Source: Streptomyces sp. NRRL WC-3626 (GTDB taxonomy: Bacteria > Actinomycetota > Actinomycetes > Streptomycetales > Streptomycetaceae). From it: 64,000 nucleotides of DNA. The notes under the pieces were generated by a model. That model worked only from the letters and a program-made list of their open reading frames with translations, ran no database searches and was not told the DNA's origin. How positions within the stretch are numbered: position 1 is the stretch's first letter; each line of letters starts with the position of its first letter. The DNA is taken from assembly GCF_000718785.1 (NCBI RefSeq), contig NZ_JOCA01000001.1:1-64000 (forward strand). The letters are read 5' to 3'. The translations under genes and the position numbers were made by a program. This document shows positions 9,051-16,952 of this stretch, in pieces.

Positions 9051-9066
9051 ACAGGTCCAGACCAGT
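9051..9066 (-). promoter_or_regulatory. Putative DasR-responsive element (dre-like) upstream of the M55 operon
   Basis: On the minus strand the site reads ACTGGTCTGGACCTGT. The dre consensus of the GntR regulator DasR is A(C/T)TGGTCTAGACCA(G/C)T, so about 14 of 16 positions agree and the dyad is preserved. It sits in the 102-bp gap between dppA (start 8996) and the downstream end of the methyltransferase gene (9099), 55 bp upstream of the dppA start, a usual operator position. DasR is known to control N-acetylglucosamine and chitin metabolism in Streptomyces; its control here is inferred from sequence alone. Confidence 0.55.
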
Positions 9067-9098
9067 GAAGGTGACATGCCTTCTCATCAGGGGTTACC

Positions 9099-9824
9099 TC
9101 ATGCGGCGCGACCCGTCACGTACCAGGTCGACGGGAGTTCGATGCGGATGCCGTCGGGGCCGTGCTCGGTCGTGGTCAGTGGCAGGGCGCCGGTCGCCAG
9201 CACGGTCAGTCCGGCCGCGGTGAGGTACCCGGGCACCGCCGCGTCGGCGACCTCGCCGGGGGCTATGCCGTGCCGCAGAACGGGCGCGAGTTTGGGCGGC
9301 GGACCGCCGGGGCCCGTCGCGAGATCGCGCAGAACGGACCCCGCCGCCTCGGACGGCTCGACGAGGAAGGCCCGGCCGCGCTCGCCGACCACCGCGGCGA
9401 TGCCGTCCACCAGCGCCTGCCGGTCACCGGCCTCGCACTGGTGCAGCACACCGCGCATGTACAGGTTGGCGTCGCCGAGTTCGGCGTGCAGCGCCTGCGC
9501 ATGGGTCCTCTCCACGGCGTCCAGCCGCCGGTACACCGCCTGCCCGGCCGGGTCGGCGGCGCGGGCGCGGTCCAGCGCGGCGGCGGACAGGTCGGCGCCG
9601 ATCACCCGCGGGAACCGGTCGGCGAGGAAACGGGTCTGGGTGCCGTTGCCGCAGCCGAGGTCCACCAGGGGCAGCCCGGGGTCGGTCAACCGCGGCTCGA
9701 ACAGGGCGAGATGGCGGGCGGCGGTCAGCGCGGGCTCGGCGTCCCAGAACACCGCCCCCGGTTCGTCCGGCGCCTCGCGCCAGAACCCCTCCCATGCCTC
9801 CAGGTACCGACTGGTCACGCTCAT
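9099..9824 (-). CDS. Class I SAM-dependent methyltransferase
   Basis: A 241-residue methyltransferase. Motif I is LPLVDLGCGNGTQTRFLAD (about residues 51-69), followed by motif II VIGADLS and a post-II region YMRGVLHQC. The N-terminal WEGFWREAPDEPGAVFWD is typical of a Streptomyces small-molecule methyltransferase subfamily. The ATG at 9824 has GGGGAG 8 nt upstream; a far longer open frame in the same phase runs antisense through the SpoIIE-type gene and is not real. The substrate is unknown. It is leftward, downstream of the SpoIIE-type phosphatase with a 143-bp gap, so probably independently transcribed. Confidence 0.85.
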   Translation of the reverse strand: MSVTSRYLEAWEGFWREAPDEPGAVFWDAEPALTAARHLALFEPRLTDPGLPLVDLGCGNGTQTRFLADRFPRVIGADLSAAALDRARAADPAGQAVYRRLDAVERTHAQALHAELGDANLYMRGVLHQCEAGDRQALVDGIAAVVGERGRAFLVEPSEAAGSVLRDLATGPGGPPPKLAPVLRHGIAPGEVADAAVPGYLTAAGLTVLATGALPLTTTEHGPDGIRIELPSTWYVTGRAA

Positions 9825-9967
9825 GCCCGACTCCCCAGGGTGCGACGCCGGCCCGCCCCGTGCGACGGGCGAGTACGGTGTATCGCGCTCCGGGCGCGCG
9901 GACAAGCGCGCGGCGCGTTCTTTCACGGCGCGTTCGCTCCCGGAACGCGCCCCTGTACCACCGGTGT

Positions 9968-12415
9968 TCAGCGTCGGCGTGGCAGAGTCAGCTCGAACCA
10001 GACGCTCTTGCCGGCCGCCGTCCGGCTGGTGCCCCACTCCCTGGCGAGGGTGCTGACCACGCGCAGTCCGCGCCCGAACTCGTCCGTCGGCCGGGCGTTC
10101 AGCAGCGTCGGCAGTTCGTGGTCGTCGTCCTCCACCTCGCACAGCAGGGTGTCGCCGCGCACCAGCCGCAGGGCGACGGGGCGGCCGTGGGAGTGCAGTA
10201 CGGCGTTGGTGACGAGTTCGCTGACCATCAGCTCGGCGCTGTCGACGAGCTTCGGCAGGCCCCACTCGTACAGCTGCTCGCGGACCACCGCGCGGGCCCG
10301 GCCGGCCTCTGACGGCTCGGGAGCGATCCGCCATTCGGCGACGTCGTCGGGCTCGATGCCGCCGAGGCGGGCCATCAGCAGCGCCACGTCGTCCTTGCGG
10401 CCGCCGCGTGTGTTGAGCGCGCGGATGATGGTGTCGCAGGCGTCGTCCATGGAGGCGGCCGGATGGGCGGCGGACTCGCAGAGCGTGGCGAGCCCGACAC
10501 CGATGTCCTCGCCGCGCACCTCGACCAGTCCGTCGGTGCACATCACCAGCCGGTCGCCGGCTTCCACGGGCAACCGCACCGCCTCGAAGGGCACCCCGCC
10601 CACGCCGATGGGCGCCCCGGTGGGCAGGTCGAGGAGTTCGCTGCGGCCGTCGGCGGCGCGCACCAGTACCGGCGGGATGTGTCCGGCGTTGGCGAGGCAC
10701 AGTTCGCTCGCGATGGGGTCGTAGACGCCGTACAGACAGGTCGCGAGATGGGTGTCGCCCAGCCGCTGCGCCAGGTCGTCGAGGTTGCGCAGCAGTTGCG
10801 CGGGCGGCAGGTCGAGCGCGGCCATGGTCTGCACGGCGGTGCGCAGCTGCCCCATCATGGCCGCCGAGTTGAGTCCGTGCCCCATGACGTCGCCGACGAC
10901 GAACGCGGTGCGGGCGCCGGGCAGTTTGACCGCGTCGAACCAGTCGCCGCCGATGCGCCCGAGGAGGGTGCCCGGCAGATAGCGGGTGGCGATGTCGCAG
11001 CCCGCCATGCGCGGCGGGATGTGCGGCAGCATGCTGTCCTGGAGTGTCTCGGCGACGTTCTCCTGGTACGTGTACATGCGCGCGTTGTCGAGGACGAGGC
11101 CCGCGCGGGCGGCGAGTTCGGCGCCGGTGACCCGGTCCATGTCGTTGAAGACCTGCCGCTCCGGATGGCGCAGCAGGATCATGAAGCCGAGGACGACCTG
11201 GCGTGCCTTCAGCGGGACGACCAGCATGGAGCGACCGGTGATCAGCGGCCGGATGTCCCGCTTCTCGAACTGCGAGGCGACGGCGTGGCCCATCTCCTCG
11301 CTGATGCGCGGGACGAGGACGGGTTCGCCGGTGGTCATGCACTGGAAGAAGGGGGTGTGCGCCGGAAAGGGCATGGCCTCGCCGACGGGGACGACGTCGT
11401 CCCAGCGGCCGGGTTCGTCGGTGTGTTCCAGGGCGACCCGGTGCCACATGGTGGTGGTGTCCGGCACGCCCTCGTCGAATCCCTCGCCGGCGACGACCTG
11501 TTCGCGCAGATAGGTGCCGGCGACGTCGGTGAAGCGGGGCACGACGGCCTTGCTGACCTCGACGATGGTGCGGGCCAGGTCGAGGGAGGTGCCGATGCGG
11601 GAGCTGACCTCGTTGAGGAACTCCAGGCGTTCGCGGACGGCCGCGTACTCCAGGTCCTCGCTCTCGTCGAGCAGTTCCGCGGGGACCGGTTCACCGGCCG
11701 CCAGCGCACGGGCGGCCCGTTCGCGCCGCTCACGGCGTTCGGCGCGCCGGGGCACACCCCAGTCGGGGGTCACCGGCACCCGGTCGTTCTGACTGAACTC
11801 CAGTATGGGATAGCCCAGTTCGAGAACCTGTGCGGCGATGCGGGCGCCGTCGCCGACGCTCATGCTGGGGAGGATCTCGGGGAGCCGCCGGGCCAGGTCC
11901 TCGGCGCCGGGGAGGTCGGTGTGCCGGGCGAAACCGGGCGCGATGCGTTCGAACGTCCCGGCCCCGTCCGTGTGCGGCCCGTCCGCGTCGGCGGCCAGCA
12001 CCAGCAGCCGCTCGCTTCCCGGGCCGACCAGCGGGTAGGCCCACCACAGCACGTCGACCCGTCCGGCCCCGTCCGCGGCCAGCCGGGCCCGGCCCGCCGC
12101 CGGGTAGGACAGGCCTCCGCCGAGTGAGGCGCCGAGGCCGGGTCCCGGACCGTCGCAGGTCCCGTACGGCTCCTCGTCCCCCGTCTCCCCCGGCTCCTCG
12201 GGCAGGGCGCCGGTCACGGGCAGCAGGTCGACCGCCGGGATGCCGAGCGCCTCCTCCCTGGGGAGCGCGAACAGACGGCGCGCACCCCTGCTCCAATGGG
12301 AGACGAGTCCGTCGCGGTCGACCACGACCACGGCCAGCGGGATACGGCCGGTGCTCGCCGTGCCGTCGGGCGCGCGGTCGTCCGGAGGTGTGTCCCGCTC
12401 GGTGCCACGGTCCAT
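9968..12415 (-). CDS. PAS-GAF-SpoIIE phosphatase with ATP-binding (anti-sigma kinase-like) domain
   Basis: An 815-residue multidomain regulator. In order: PAS-like sensor (about 25-145, IPLAVVVVDRDGLVSHWSRGA), GAF domain (about 265-440), SpoIIE/PP2C phosphatase (about 455-680, metal motifs GGDWFD at 489-494 and GDVMGHGL at 508-515), and a C-terminal GHKL ATPase (about 695-810, LMVSELVTNAVLHS). In Streptomyces such proteins act on anti-anti-sigma factors in partner-switching circuits; the kinase-like and phosphatase modules on one chain suggest opposing activities set by the sensors. No transmembrane segment is seen. No anti-sigma antagonist or sigma factor gene is adjacent, so the target is unknown. 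Confidence 0.93.
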   Translation of the reverse strand: MDRGTERDTPPDDRAPDGTASTGRIPLAVVVVDRDGLVSHWSRGARRLFALPREEALGIPAVDLLPVTGALPEEPGETGDEEPYGTCDGPGPGLGASLGGGLSYPAAGRARLAADGAGRVDVLWWAYPLVGPGSERLLVLAADADGPHTDGAGTFERIAPGFARHTDLPGAEDLARRLPEILPSMSVGDGARIAAQVLELGYPILEFSQNDRVPVTPDWGVPRRAERRERRERAARALAAGEPVPAELLDESEDLEYAAVRERLEFLNEVSSRIGTSLDLARTIVEVSKAVVPRFTDVAGTYLREQVVAGEGFDEGVPDTTTMWHRVALEHTDEPGRWDDVVPVGEAMPFPAHTPFFQCMTTGEPVLVPRISEEMGHAVASQFEKRDIRPLITGRSMLVVPLKARQVVLGFMILLRHPERQVFNDMDRVTGAELAARAGLVLDNARMYTYQENVAETLQDSMLPHIPPRMAGCDIATRYLPGTLLGRIGGDWFDAVKLPGARTAFVVGDVMGHGLNSAAMMGQLRTAVQTMAALDLPPAQLLRNLDDLAQRLGDTHLATCLYGVYDPIASELCLANAGHIPPVLVRAADGRSELLDLPTGAPIGVGGVPFEAVRLPVEAGDRLVMCTDGLVEVRGEDIGVGLATLCESAAHPAASMDDACDTIIRALNTRGGRKDDVALLMARLGGIEPDDVAEWRIAPEPSEAGRARAVVREQLYEWGLPKLVDSAELMVSELVTNAVLHSHGRPVALRLVRGDTLLCEVEDDDHELPTLLNARPTDEFGRGLRVVSTLAREWGTSRTAAGKSVWFELTLPRRR

Positions 12416-12560
12416 GGCCCAGGCCCTCTCTCCCCCGGCTGCGCAAGATCTGTACCGCCGTCACCAACCGTACGGGCACGGTCGGCCACGATGTGTGCCA
12501 ACGCGGGAATTGCCCGCCCGTGCTCGCACCGGCGCGCGTTCCCGCGCGTGAGCGACCGTT

Positions 12561-14948
12561 TCAGTCCTCGTGCCCCAACTGGAGGTCGCGTTCGGTGCGG
12601 CCGCCGCCGGCCACCTGGAGCACGGTCGCGACCGGCGGATAACCGGCGGCGATGACGGTGTACTCGCCGGAGGACAGGTCGACGAACCGGAAGGTGCCGT
12701 CGGGTCCGGTGGTGAGGGTGTCGACGACGTTGCCCGCCGCGTCCAGCAGGGTCACCCGCGCCTCCTCGACGGGCCGTCCGCCGCCCGCCCGCACCGTGCC
12801 GCGCAGCACGGCCCCGCCGGCCAGCTCGACGTCCTGACGTGTCTCACGCGCGGCCTGGACGGTGACGGGGAGGGCGGCGGGACGGAACGCGGGCGCGCTC
12901 GCGGCGAGCGTGTACTCCCCCGCCACCAGCTCGGTGATGACGTAGCCGCCCTCGCGGCCGCTGCGGGTGCTCGCGACGACCTCCCCGTGGACGTTGGTGA
13001 GGGTGACGGCCGCGTCCCGCACCGGTGTGCCGTCGGCGGTGACGACCGTACCGGCGAGGCGGCCCGCGCCGCCGAGGACGACATCGAGTTCGACGGGCCG
13101 CTCGCCCACGGTCACGGAGACCGCCTGCGGCTGGTGGCCGCCCGCGGCGGCGATCAGGACGTACGCTCCCGGTCCCGGCGTGGCCAGCGCGTACCGGCCG
13201 TCCGCGCCGCTGGCGCCCCGTCCGGTCTGCTGTCCGGTGACGTCGATGAGGGTGAGCGCGGCGCGCGGTACGACGGTGCCGTCGGGATGCTGCACGGTCC
13301 CGCAGACGGGGATGCCACCGGTGTGCGGGGAACGGGCGTGCGGCACGTGTGCCGTGAGGTCGGCCGGGTCGGCGGTGGGGGTGTGGTGGGACACCAGCGG
13401 TTTCTCCTTGAGGAAGAAGGCGATGAGCAGGCCGAGGACGAGCACCGGCACGAGGTACAGGAAGATGCGCGGCATGGCGTCGGCGTAGGCCTGGACGTAG
13501 GCGTCGCGCAGCTCGGGCGGCAGCGCGCGTACGAGCTCGGGGGTGATCGACTCGGCGTCGGGGGCGGCGCCCGCGTGGGCGGGGAGGCGCTCCTCGAGCG
13601 CGTCGGTGAGCCGGCCGGCGAAGAGGGTGCCGAAGACGGCGGCGCCGACGCTGCCGCCGATCTGCCGGAAGTAGTTGTTCGCGCTCGTGGCGGTGCCCAG
13701 GTCGGCGGGGCGCACGGAGTTCTGCACGGCGAGGATCAGTACCGGCATCACCATGCCGATACCGGCGCCGAGGACGGCCATCCAGACGCTGTAGTGCAGC
13801 CGGGGCGTGCCGGTCTCCAGGCGGGACAGCAGCCACATGCCGACGACGGCGAGGGCGGTACCGGTGACGGGGTGCCACCGGTAGCGGCCGGTGCGGCTGA
13901 TGAGCTGCCCGGAGATGACCGAGGCGCCGACGATGCCGCCCATCATGGGCAGCATCAGCAGTCCCGACTCGGTGGCGGAGGCCCCGTCGACCATCTGCAG
14001 ATACGTCGGGAGGTAGCTGGCGGCGCCGAACAGGGCGACGCCGATCACCAGCCCCACCAGGGCGCTGACGTTGAAGACGGAGTCACGGAACAGCCGCAGC
14101 GGGATGAGGGGTTCGGCGGCGAACCGCTCGACGACGAGGAAGAGCACGGCGCTCACGGCGGCGCCCGCGCCGAGTGCGAGCACCGTGCGGGAGCCCCAGG
14201 CGTACTCGGTGCCGCCCCAGCTGGTCAGCAGCACCAGGCAGGTGGAGGAGGCTGCCAGCAGCAGGGTGCCGAGGACGTCGAAGCGGGCCCGCGCGGCCGG
14301 CTTGGGGAGCTTGAGCACGACGGCGACGACGGCCATGGTCACGAGGCCGAACGGCACGTTGACGTAGAAGCACCAGCGCCAGGAGAGATGGTCGGTGAAG
14401 TAGCCGCCGAGCAACGGTCCGGCGACGGAGGCGAGGCCGAAGGCGGCGCCGATCAGGCCCATGAAGCGGCCGCGCTGCCGCGCGGGCACGATATCGGCCA
14501 TGATCGCCTGGACGCCGATCATCAGACCGCCCGCGCCGACGCCCTGCACCGCGCGGTAGGCGATCAGCTGGTCCATGGTGGACGCGCGGCCGGCCAGCGC
14601 GGAGCCGACGACGAAGACGAGGATCGCGAACTGGAAGACGCCCTTGCGGCCGAGCAGATCGCCGAGCTTGCCGTAGACGGGCAGTCCGACGGTGGCGGTG
14701 AGCAGATAGGCGGTGATCGCCCAGGACATCCTGTCCAGGCCGTGCAGCTCGCCGACGATCCTCGGAAGCGCGGTGGCGACGATCATCTGCTCCAGGGCGG
14801 CGAGGAGCAGCGCCAGCATCAGCGCGAGGAAGACGAACCGGACCCGGCGCGGGCTCAGGCCCTGTCCGGCCACCGGGGCCGGGGGCGGCGGGCCCCCGGC
14901 CGGTGCTGCCGTGGCCGGCTCGTCCTGCGTCAGAGTGATCCCGCCCAC
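12561..14948 (-). CDS. DHA2-type MFS exporter with three C-terminal carboxypeptidase-regulatory-like repeats
   Basis: A 795-residue EmrB/QacA-type (14-helix) drug:H+ antiporter, recognised by the early LEQMIVATALPRIVGEL and motif A GKLGDLLGRKGVFQ. After the last helix (FLYLVPVLVLGLLIAFFLKE) come three tandem 75-80-residue beta-sandwich repeats, each with the pattern G-T-V...G...A-x-V-T-L...G-x-Y/F. They start near GIPVCGTVQHPDGTVV, GRLAGTVVTADGTPV and AVLRGTVRAGGGRPV. I place the start at GTG 14948 because GAGGGGAG lies 7 nt upstream; the ATG at 14999 lacks such a site. The repeats should be on the side where the C-terminus emerges, which for 14-helix MFS is cytoplasmic. Confidence 0.9.
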   Translation of the reverse strand: MGGITLTQDEPATAAPAGGPPPPAPVAGQGLSPRRVRFVFLALMLALLLAALEQMIVATALPRIVGELHGLDRMSWAITAYLLTATVGLPVYGKLGDLLGRKGVFQFAILVFVVGSALAGRASTMDQLIAYRAVQGVGAGGLMIGVQAIMADIVPARQRGRFMGLIGAAFGLASVAGPLLGGYFTDHLSWRWCFYVNVPFGLVTMAVVAVVLKLPKPAARARFDVLGTLLLAASSTCLVLLTSWGGTEYAWGSRTVLALGAGAAVSAVLFLVVERFAAEPLIPLRLFRDSVFNVSALVGLVIGVALFGAASYLPTYLQMVDGASATESGLLMLPMMGGIVGASVISGQLISRTGRYRWHPVTGTALAVVGMWLLSRLETGTPRLHYSVWMAVLGAGIGMVMPVLILAVQNSVRPADLGTATSANNYFRQIGGSVGAAVFGTLFAGRLTDALEERLPAHAGAAPDAESITPELVRALPPELRDAYVQAYADAMPRIFLYLVPVLVLGLLIAFFLKEKPLVSHHTPTADPADLTAHVPHARSPHTGGIPVCGTVQHPDGTVVPRAALTLIDVTGQQTGRGASGADGRYALATPGPGAYVLIAAAGGHQPQAVSVTVGERPVELDVVLGGAGRLAGTVVTADGTPVRDAAVTLTNVHGEVVASTRSGREGGYVITELVAGEYTLAASAPAFRPAALPVTVQAARETRQDVELAGGAVLRGTVRAGGGRPVEEARVTLLDAAGNVVDTLTTGPDGTFRFVDLSSGEYTVIAAGYPPVATVLQVAGGGRTERDLQLGHED

Positions 14949-15103
14949 GTGCCGCTCCCCTCGTCGCGCCGCCGGACGATTCCCGCGTAAAAGCGACAAC
15001 TACGAGCAAGCGCGGAGAGTTACGGGACAGAGAAGGACCGTATCGAGATCACTCGAACCGGTGAGGAGTCAACTCCCCACTCCCTACGAGGCGTTGTGGC
15101 CGC

Positions 15104-15547
15104 TCACTTCTCGACCCGGGCGGCCAGCCTGGCCAGCAGGGCGTCGTGGATGCGGGCGAGGCCCTTGGGCGCGAAGGTCTTCTCGAAGAAGCCTCCGATG
15201 CCTCCGGCACCGTTCCAGACGGTGGCCACGACGACCCGGGAGCGGCCCTCGCCGGCCGGAGTGACCCGCCAGGTGGTGACCATGGAGGAGTTGCGGTCCT
15301 TCTCGACCAGCTCGCCGTCGGTCGGCTCGGTGACCTCGACGAGGCAGTCACGGACGCGCTTGCTGGTGGCCTGGAGCTTCCAGTGCACGAGGGTGCCCTC
15401 GCCGTCGCCGCCCTCGCGGACCTCGTACTCGCTGTACTGCTCGGGCATCAGTTCGGCGCGGGTGCCGCTGTAGTCGGCGAGCGTGTCGAACACCGTCTCC
15501 GCGTCCGCCGCGACGATCCGCTCCGTAGTGGCCTCGACCTGCGCCAT
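15104..15547 (-). CDS. SRPBCC (START-like) family protein
   Basis: A 147-residue protein of the polyketide cyclase/START-like helix-grip fold. It starts MAQVEATTERIVAADAETVFDTLADYSG, the usual first strand with its 'aDaetVFd' helix, and ends in the long C-terminal helix GLARIHDALLARLAARVEK. The cavity fold binds hydrophobic ligands; no ligand can be named. Start ATG 15547 is fixed by GGAGG 8 nt upstream. It is divergent from the radical SAM gene across a 159-bp region that contains an SOS-box-like site. Confidence 0.86.
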   Translation of the reverse strand: MAQVEATTERIVAADAETVFDTLADYSGTRAELMPEQYSEYEVREGGDGEGTLVHWKLQATSKRVRDCLVEVTEPTDGELVEKDRNSSMVTTWRVTPAGEGRSRVVVATVWNGAGGIGGFFEKTFAPKGLARIHDALLARLAARVEK

Positions 15548-15661
15548 CGCAATCCTCCAGGGCATGGGTTATCGGGGTCGGGGCAAGCCAACCACCCCCG
15601 GGCCCGGCCGCCCAAATCGGGGTTCCGTATGTGACCGAAGATGTCGCTCGCACGATCAAGG

Positions 15662-15673
15662 GAACACTTGTTC
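15662..15673. promoter_or_regulatory. LexA (SOS) box
   Basis: GAACACTTGTTC is an exact GAAC-N4-GTTC dyad, the core of the actinobacterial LexA operator. It lies 33 bp upstream of the radical SAM start (ATG 15707). The family's reference member, Rv2578c of Mycobacterium tuberculosis, is, as I recall, listed in the LexA/DNA-damage regulon there, so the site probably makes this gene damage-inducible. It could also act on the divergent SRPBCC gene 115 bp away. Confidence 0.75.
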
Positions 15674-15706
15674 TATTGTGTGCCTCAGCGATACCGAGGA
15701 GGCGTC

Positions 15707-16813
15707 ATGCGCTGGGAGAACCTCTCACCGGAGTCCGAACACAGCAGGGCCGACTCCGCGCTGTTCGGCGCGGACGCGGTCACGACCCGCACCTTCGACA
15801 CACCCGAATTCGCCGGCATCACGTTCCACGAGATCCGGGCCCGCTCGATCGTCAACCGGGTGCCGGGGGCGTCCCGTATGCCGTTCGAGTGGACGGTGAA
15901 CCCGTACCGCGGCTGCTCCCACGCGTGCGTCTACTGCTTCGCGCGCAAGACGCACAGCTATCTGGACCTGGACACGGGGCTGGGTTTCGACAGCCAGATC
16001 GTGGTGAAGGTGAACGCGCCCGAGCTGCTGCGCCATCGGCTGGCGTCGCGCGGCTGGCAGGGCGAGCACATAGCGATGGGCACCAACGTCGACTGCTACC
16101 AGCGCGCGGAGGGCCGCTACCGGCTGATGCCGGGCATCCTCGCCGCCCTGCGCGACCACGCCAACCCGTTCTCGATCCTCACCAAGGGCACGCTGATCCT
16201 GCGGGACCTCCCGCTGCTGCGACAGGCGGCCGAGGTGACCGACGTGGGCGTCTCGGTCTCGGTCGGCTTCGTGGACGAGGCGCTGTGGCGCACCGTCGAG
16301 CCGGGCACCCCGGCGCCGGAGCGGCGCCTGGACGTGGTGAGGACGTTCACCGAGCACGGCATCGGCTGCGGGGTCCTGATGGCACCGGTGATCCCGTTCC
16401 TCGGCGACCGCCCGGAGCAACTGCGGGCGGCCGTGCGGGCCGTCGCGGCGTCGGGCGCCACCTCCGTCACCCCGCTGGTGCTGCATCTGCGGCCGGGCGC
16501 CCGCGAGTGGTTCATGTCCTGGCTCGGCCGGCACCACCCGTATCTGGTGGCCCGTTACGAGCGGCTGTACGCGGACGGCGCCTACGCTCCGAAGTGGTAC
16601 CAGCGCCGCATCACCCGCCAGGTGCACGAGCTGGCCCAGGAGTACGGCATCGGCCCCACGCACACGGAGATGCCCCACCGCCTCCGCGCGGCCGAAGCCG
16701 CCGGCCCCCCGACGGCGGAGCCGACGGAGATGCCCCACCGCCTCCGTGCGGCCGAAGCCGCCGGCCCCCCGACGGCGGAGCCGACGGAGCCGACCCAACT
16801 CACCCTTCTTTAG
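15707..16813 (+). CDS. Rv2578c-family radical SAM protein
   Basis: A 368-residue radical SAM enzyme. The [4Fe-4S]/SAM motif CSHACVYCFAR (CxxxCxxC) follows NPYRG, as in the Rv2578c and spore-photolyase-like branch; IAMGTNVDCYQ, SILTKGTLILRD and GVSVSVGFVDE are barrel strands typical of that family. The reaction is unknown. ATG 15707 has GAGGAGG just upstream. An SOS box is 33 bp upstream, suggesting a role in the DNA-damage response. The C-terminal tail carries two exact copies of a 20-residue segment encoded by a 60-bp tandem duplication, beyond the conserved core. Confidence 0.93.
   Translation: MRWENLSPESEHSRADSALFGADAVTTRTFDTPEFAGITFHEIRARSIVNRVPGASRMPFEWTVNPYRGCSHACVYCFARKTHSYLDLDTGLGFDSQIVVKVNAPELLRHRLASRGWQGEHIAMGTNVDCYQRAEGRYRLMPGILAALRDHANPFSILTKGTLILRDLPLLRQAAEVTDVGVSVSVGFVDEALWRTVEPGTPAPERRLDVVRTFTEHGIGCGVLMAPVIPFLGDRPEQLRAAVRAVAASGATSVTPLVLHLRPGAREWFMSWLGRHHPYLVARYERLYADGAYAPKWYQRRITRQVHELAQEYGIGPTHTEMPHRLRAAEAAGPPTAEPTEMPHRLRAAEAAGPPTAEPTEPTQLTLL
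16664..16789 (+). repeat. 60-bp in-frame tandem duplication at the radical SAM C-terminus
   Basis: Unit 1 (16664-16723) and unit 2 (16724-16783) differ at one base (C at 16687, T at 16747), and the first six bases of the unit recur once more. Each copy encodes a 20-residue stretch with HRLRAAEAAGPPTAEP. The single silent difference points to a fairly recent duplication. Its length is a multiple of three, so the reading frame is kept. Confidence 0.95.
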
Positions 16814-16952
16814 GCGCGTTCGAGCGCATCCGGCGACCCGATCGGGTCAAGAATCCACAGAAGACGTTCACAAAGGGCTCCATATCGGGACGATGCCGCG
16901 TGAACCGTGTATCCCGCGGTCCGCAGCACCCGCGTCCTGGGAGGACCCCGTC

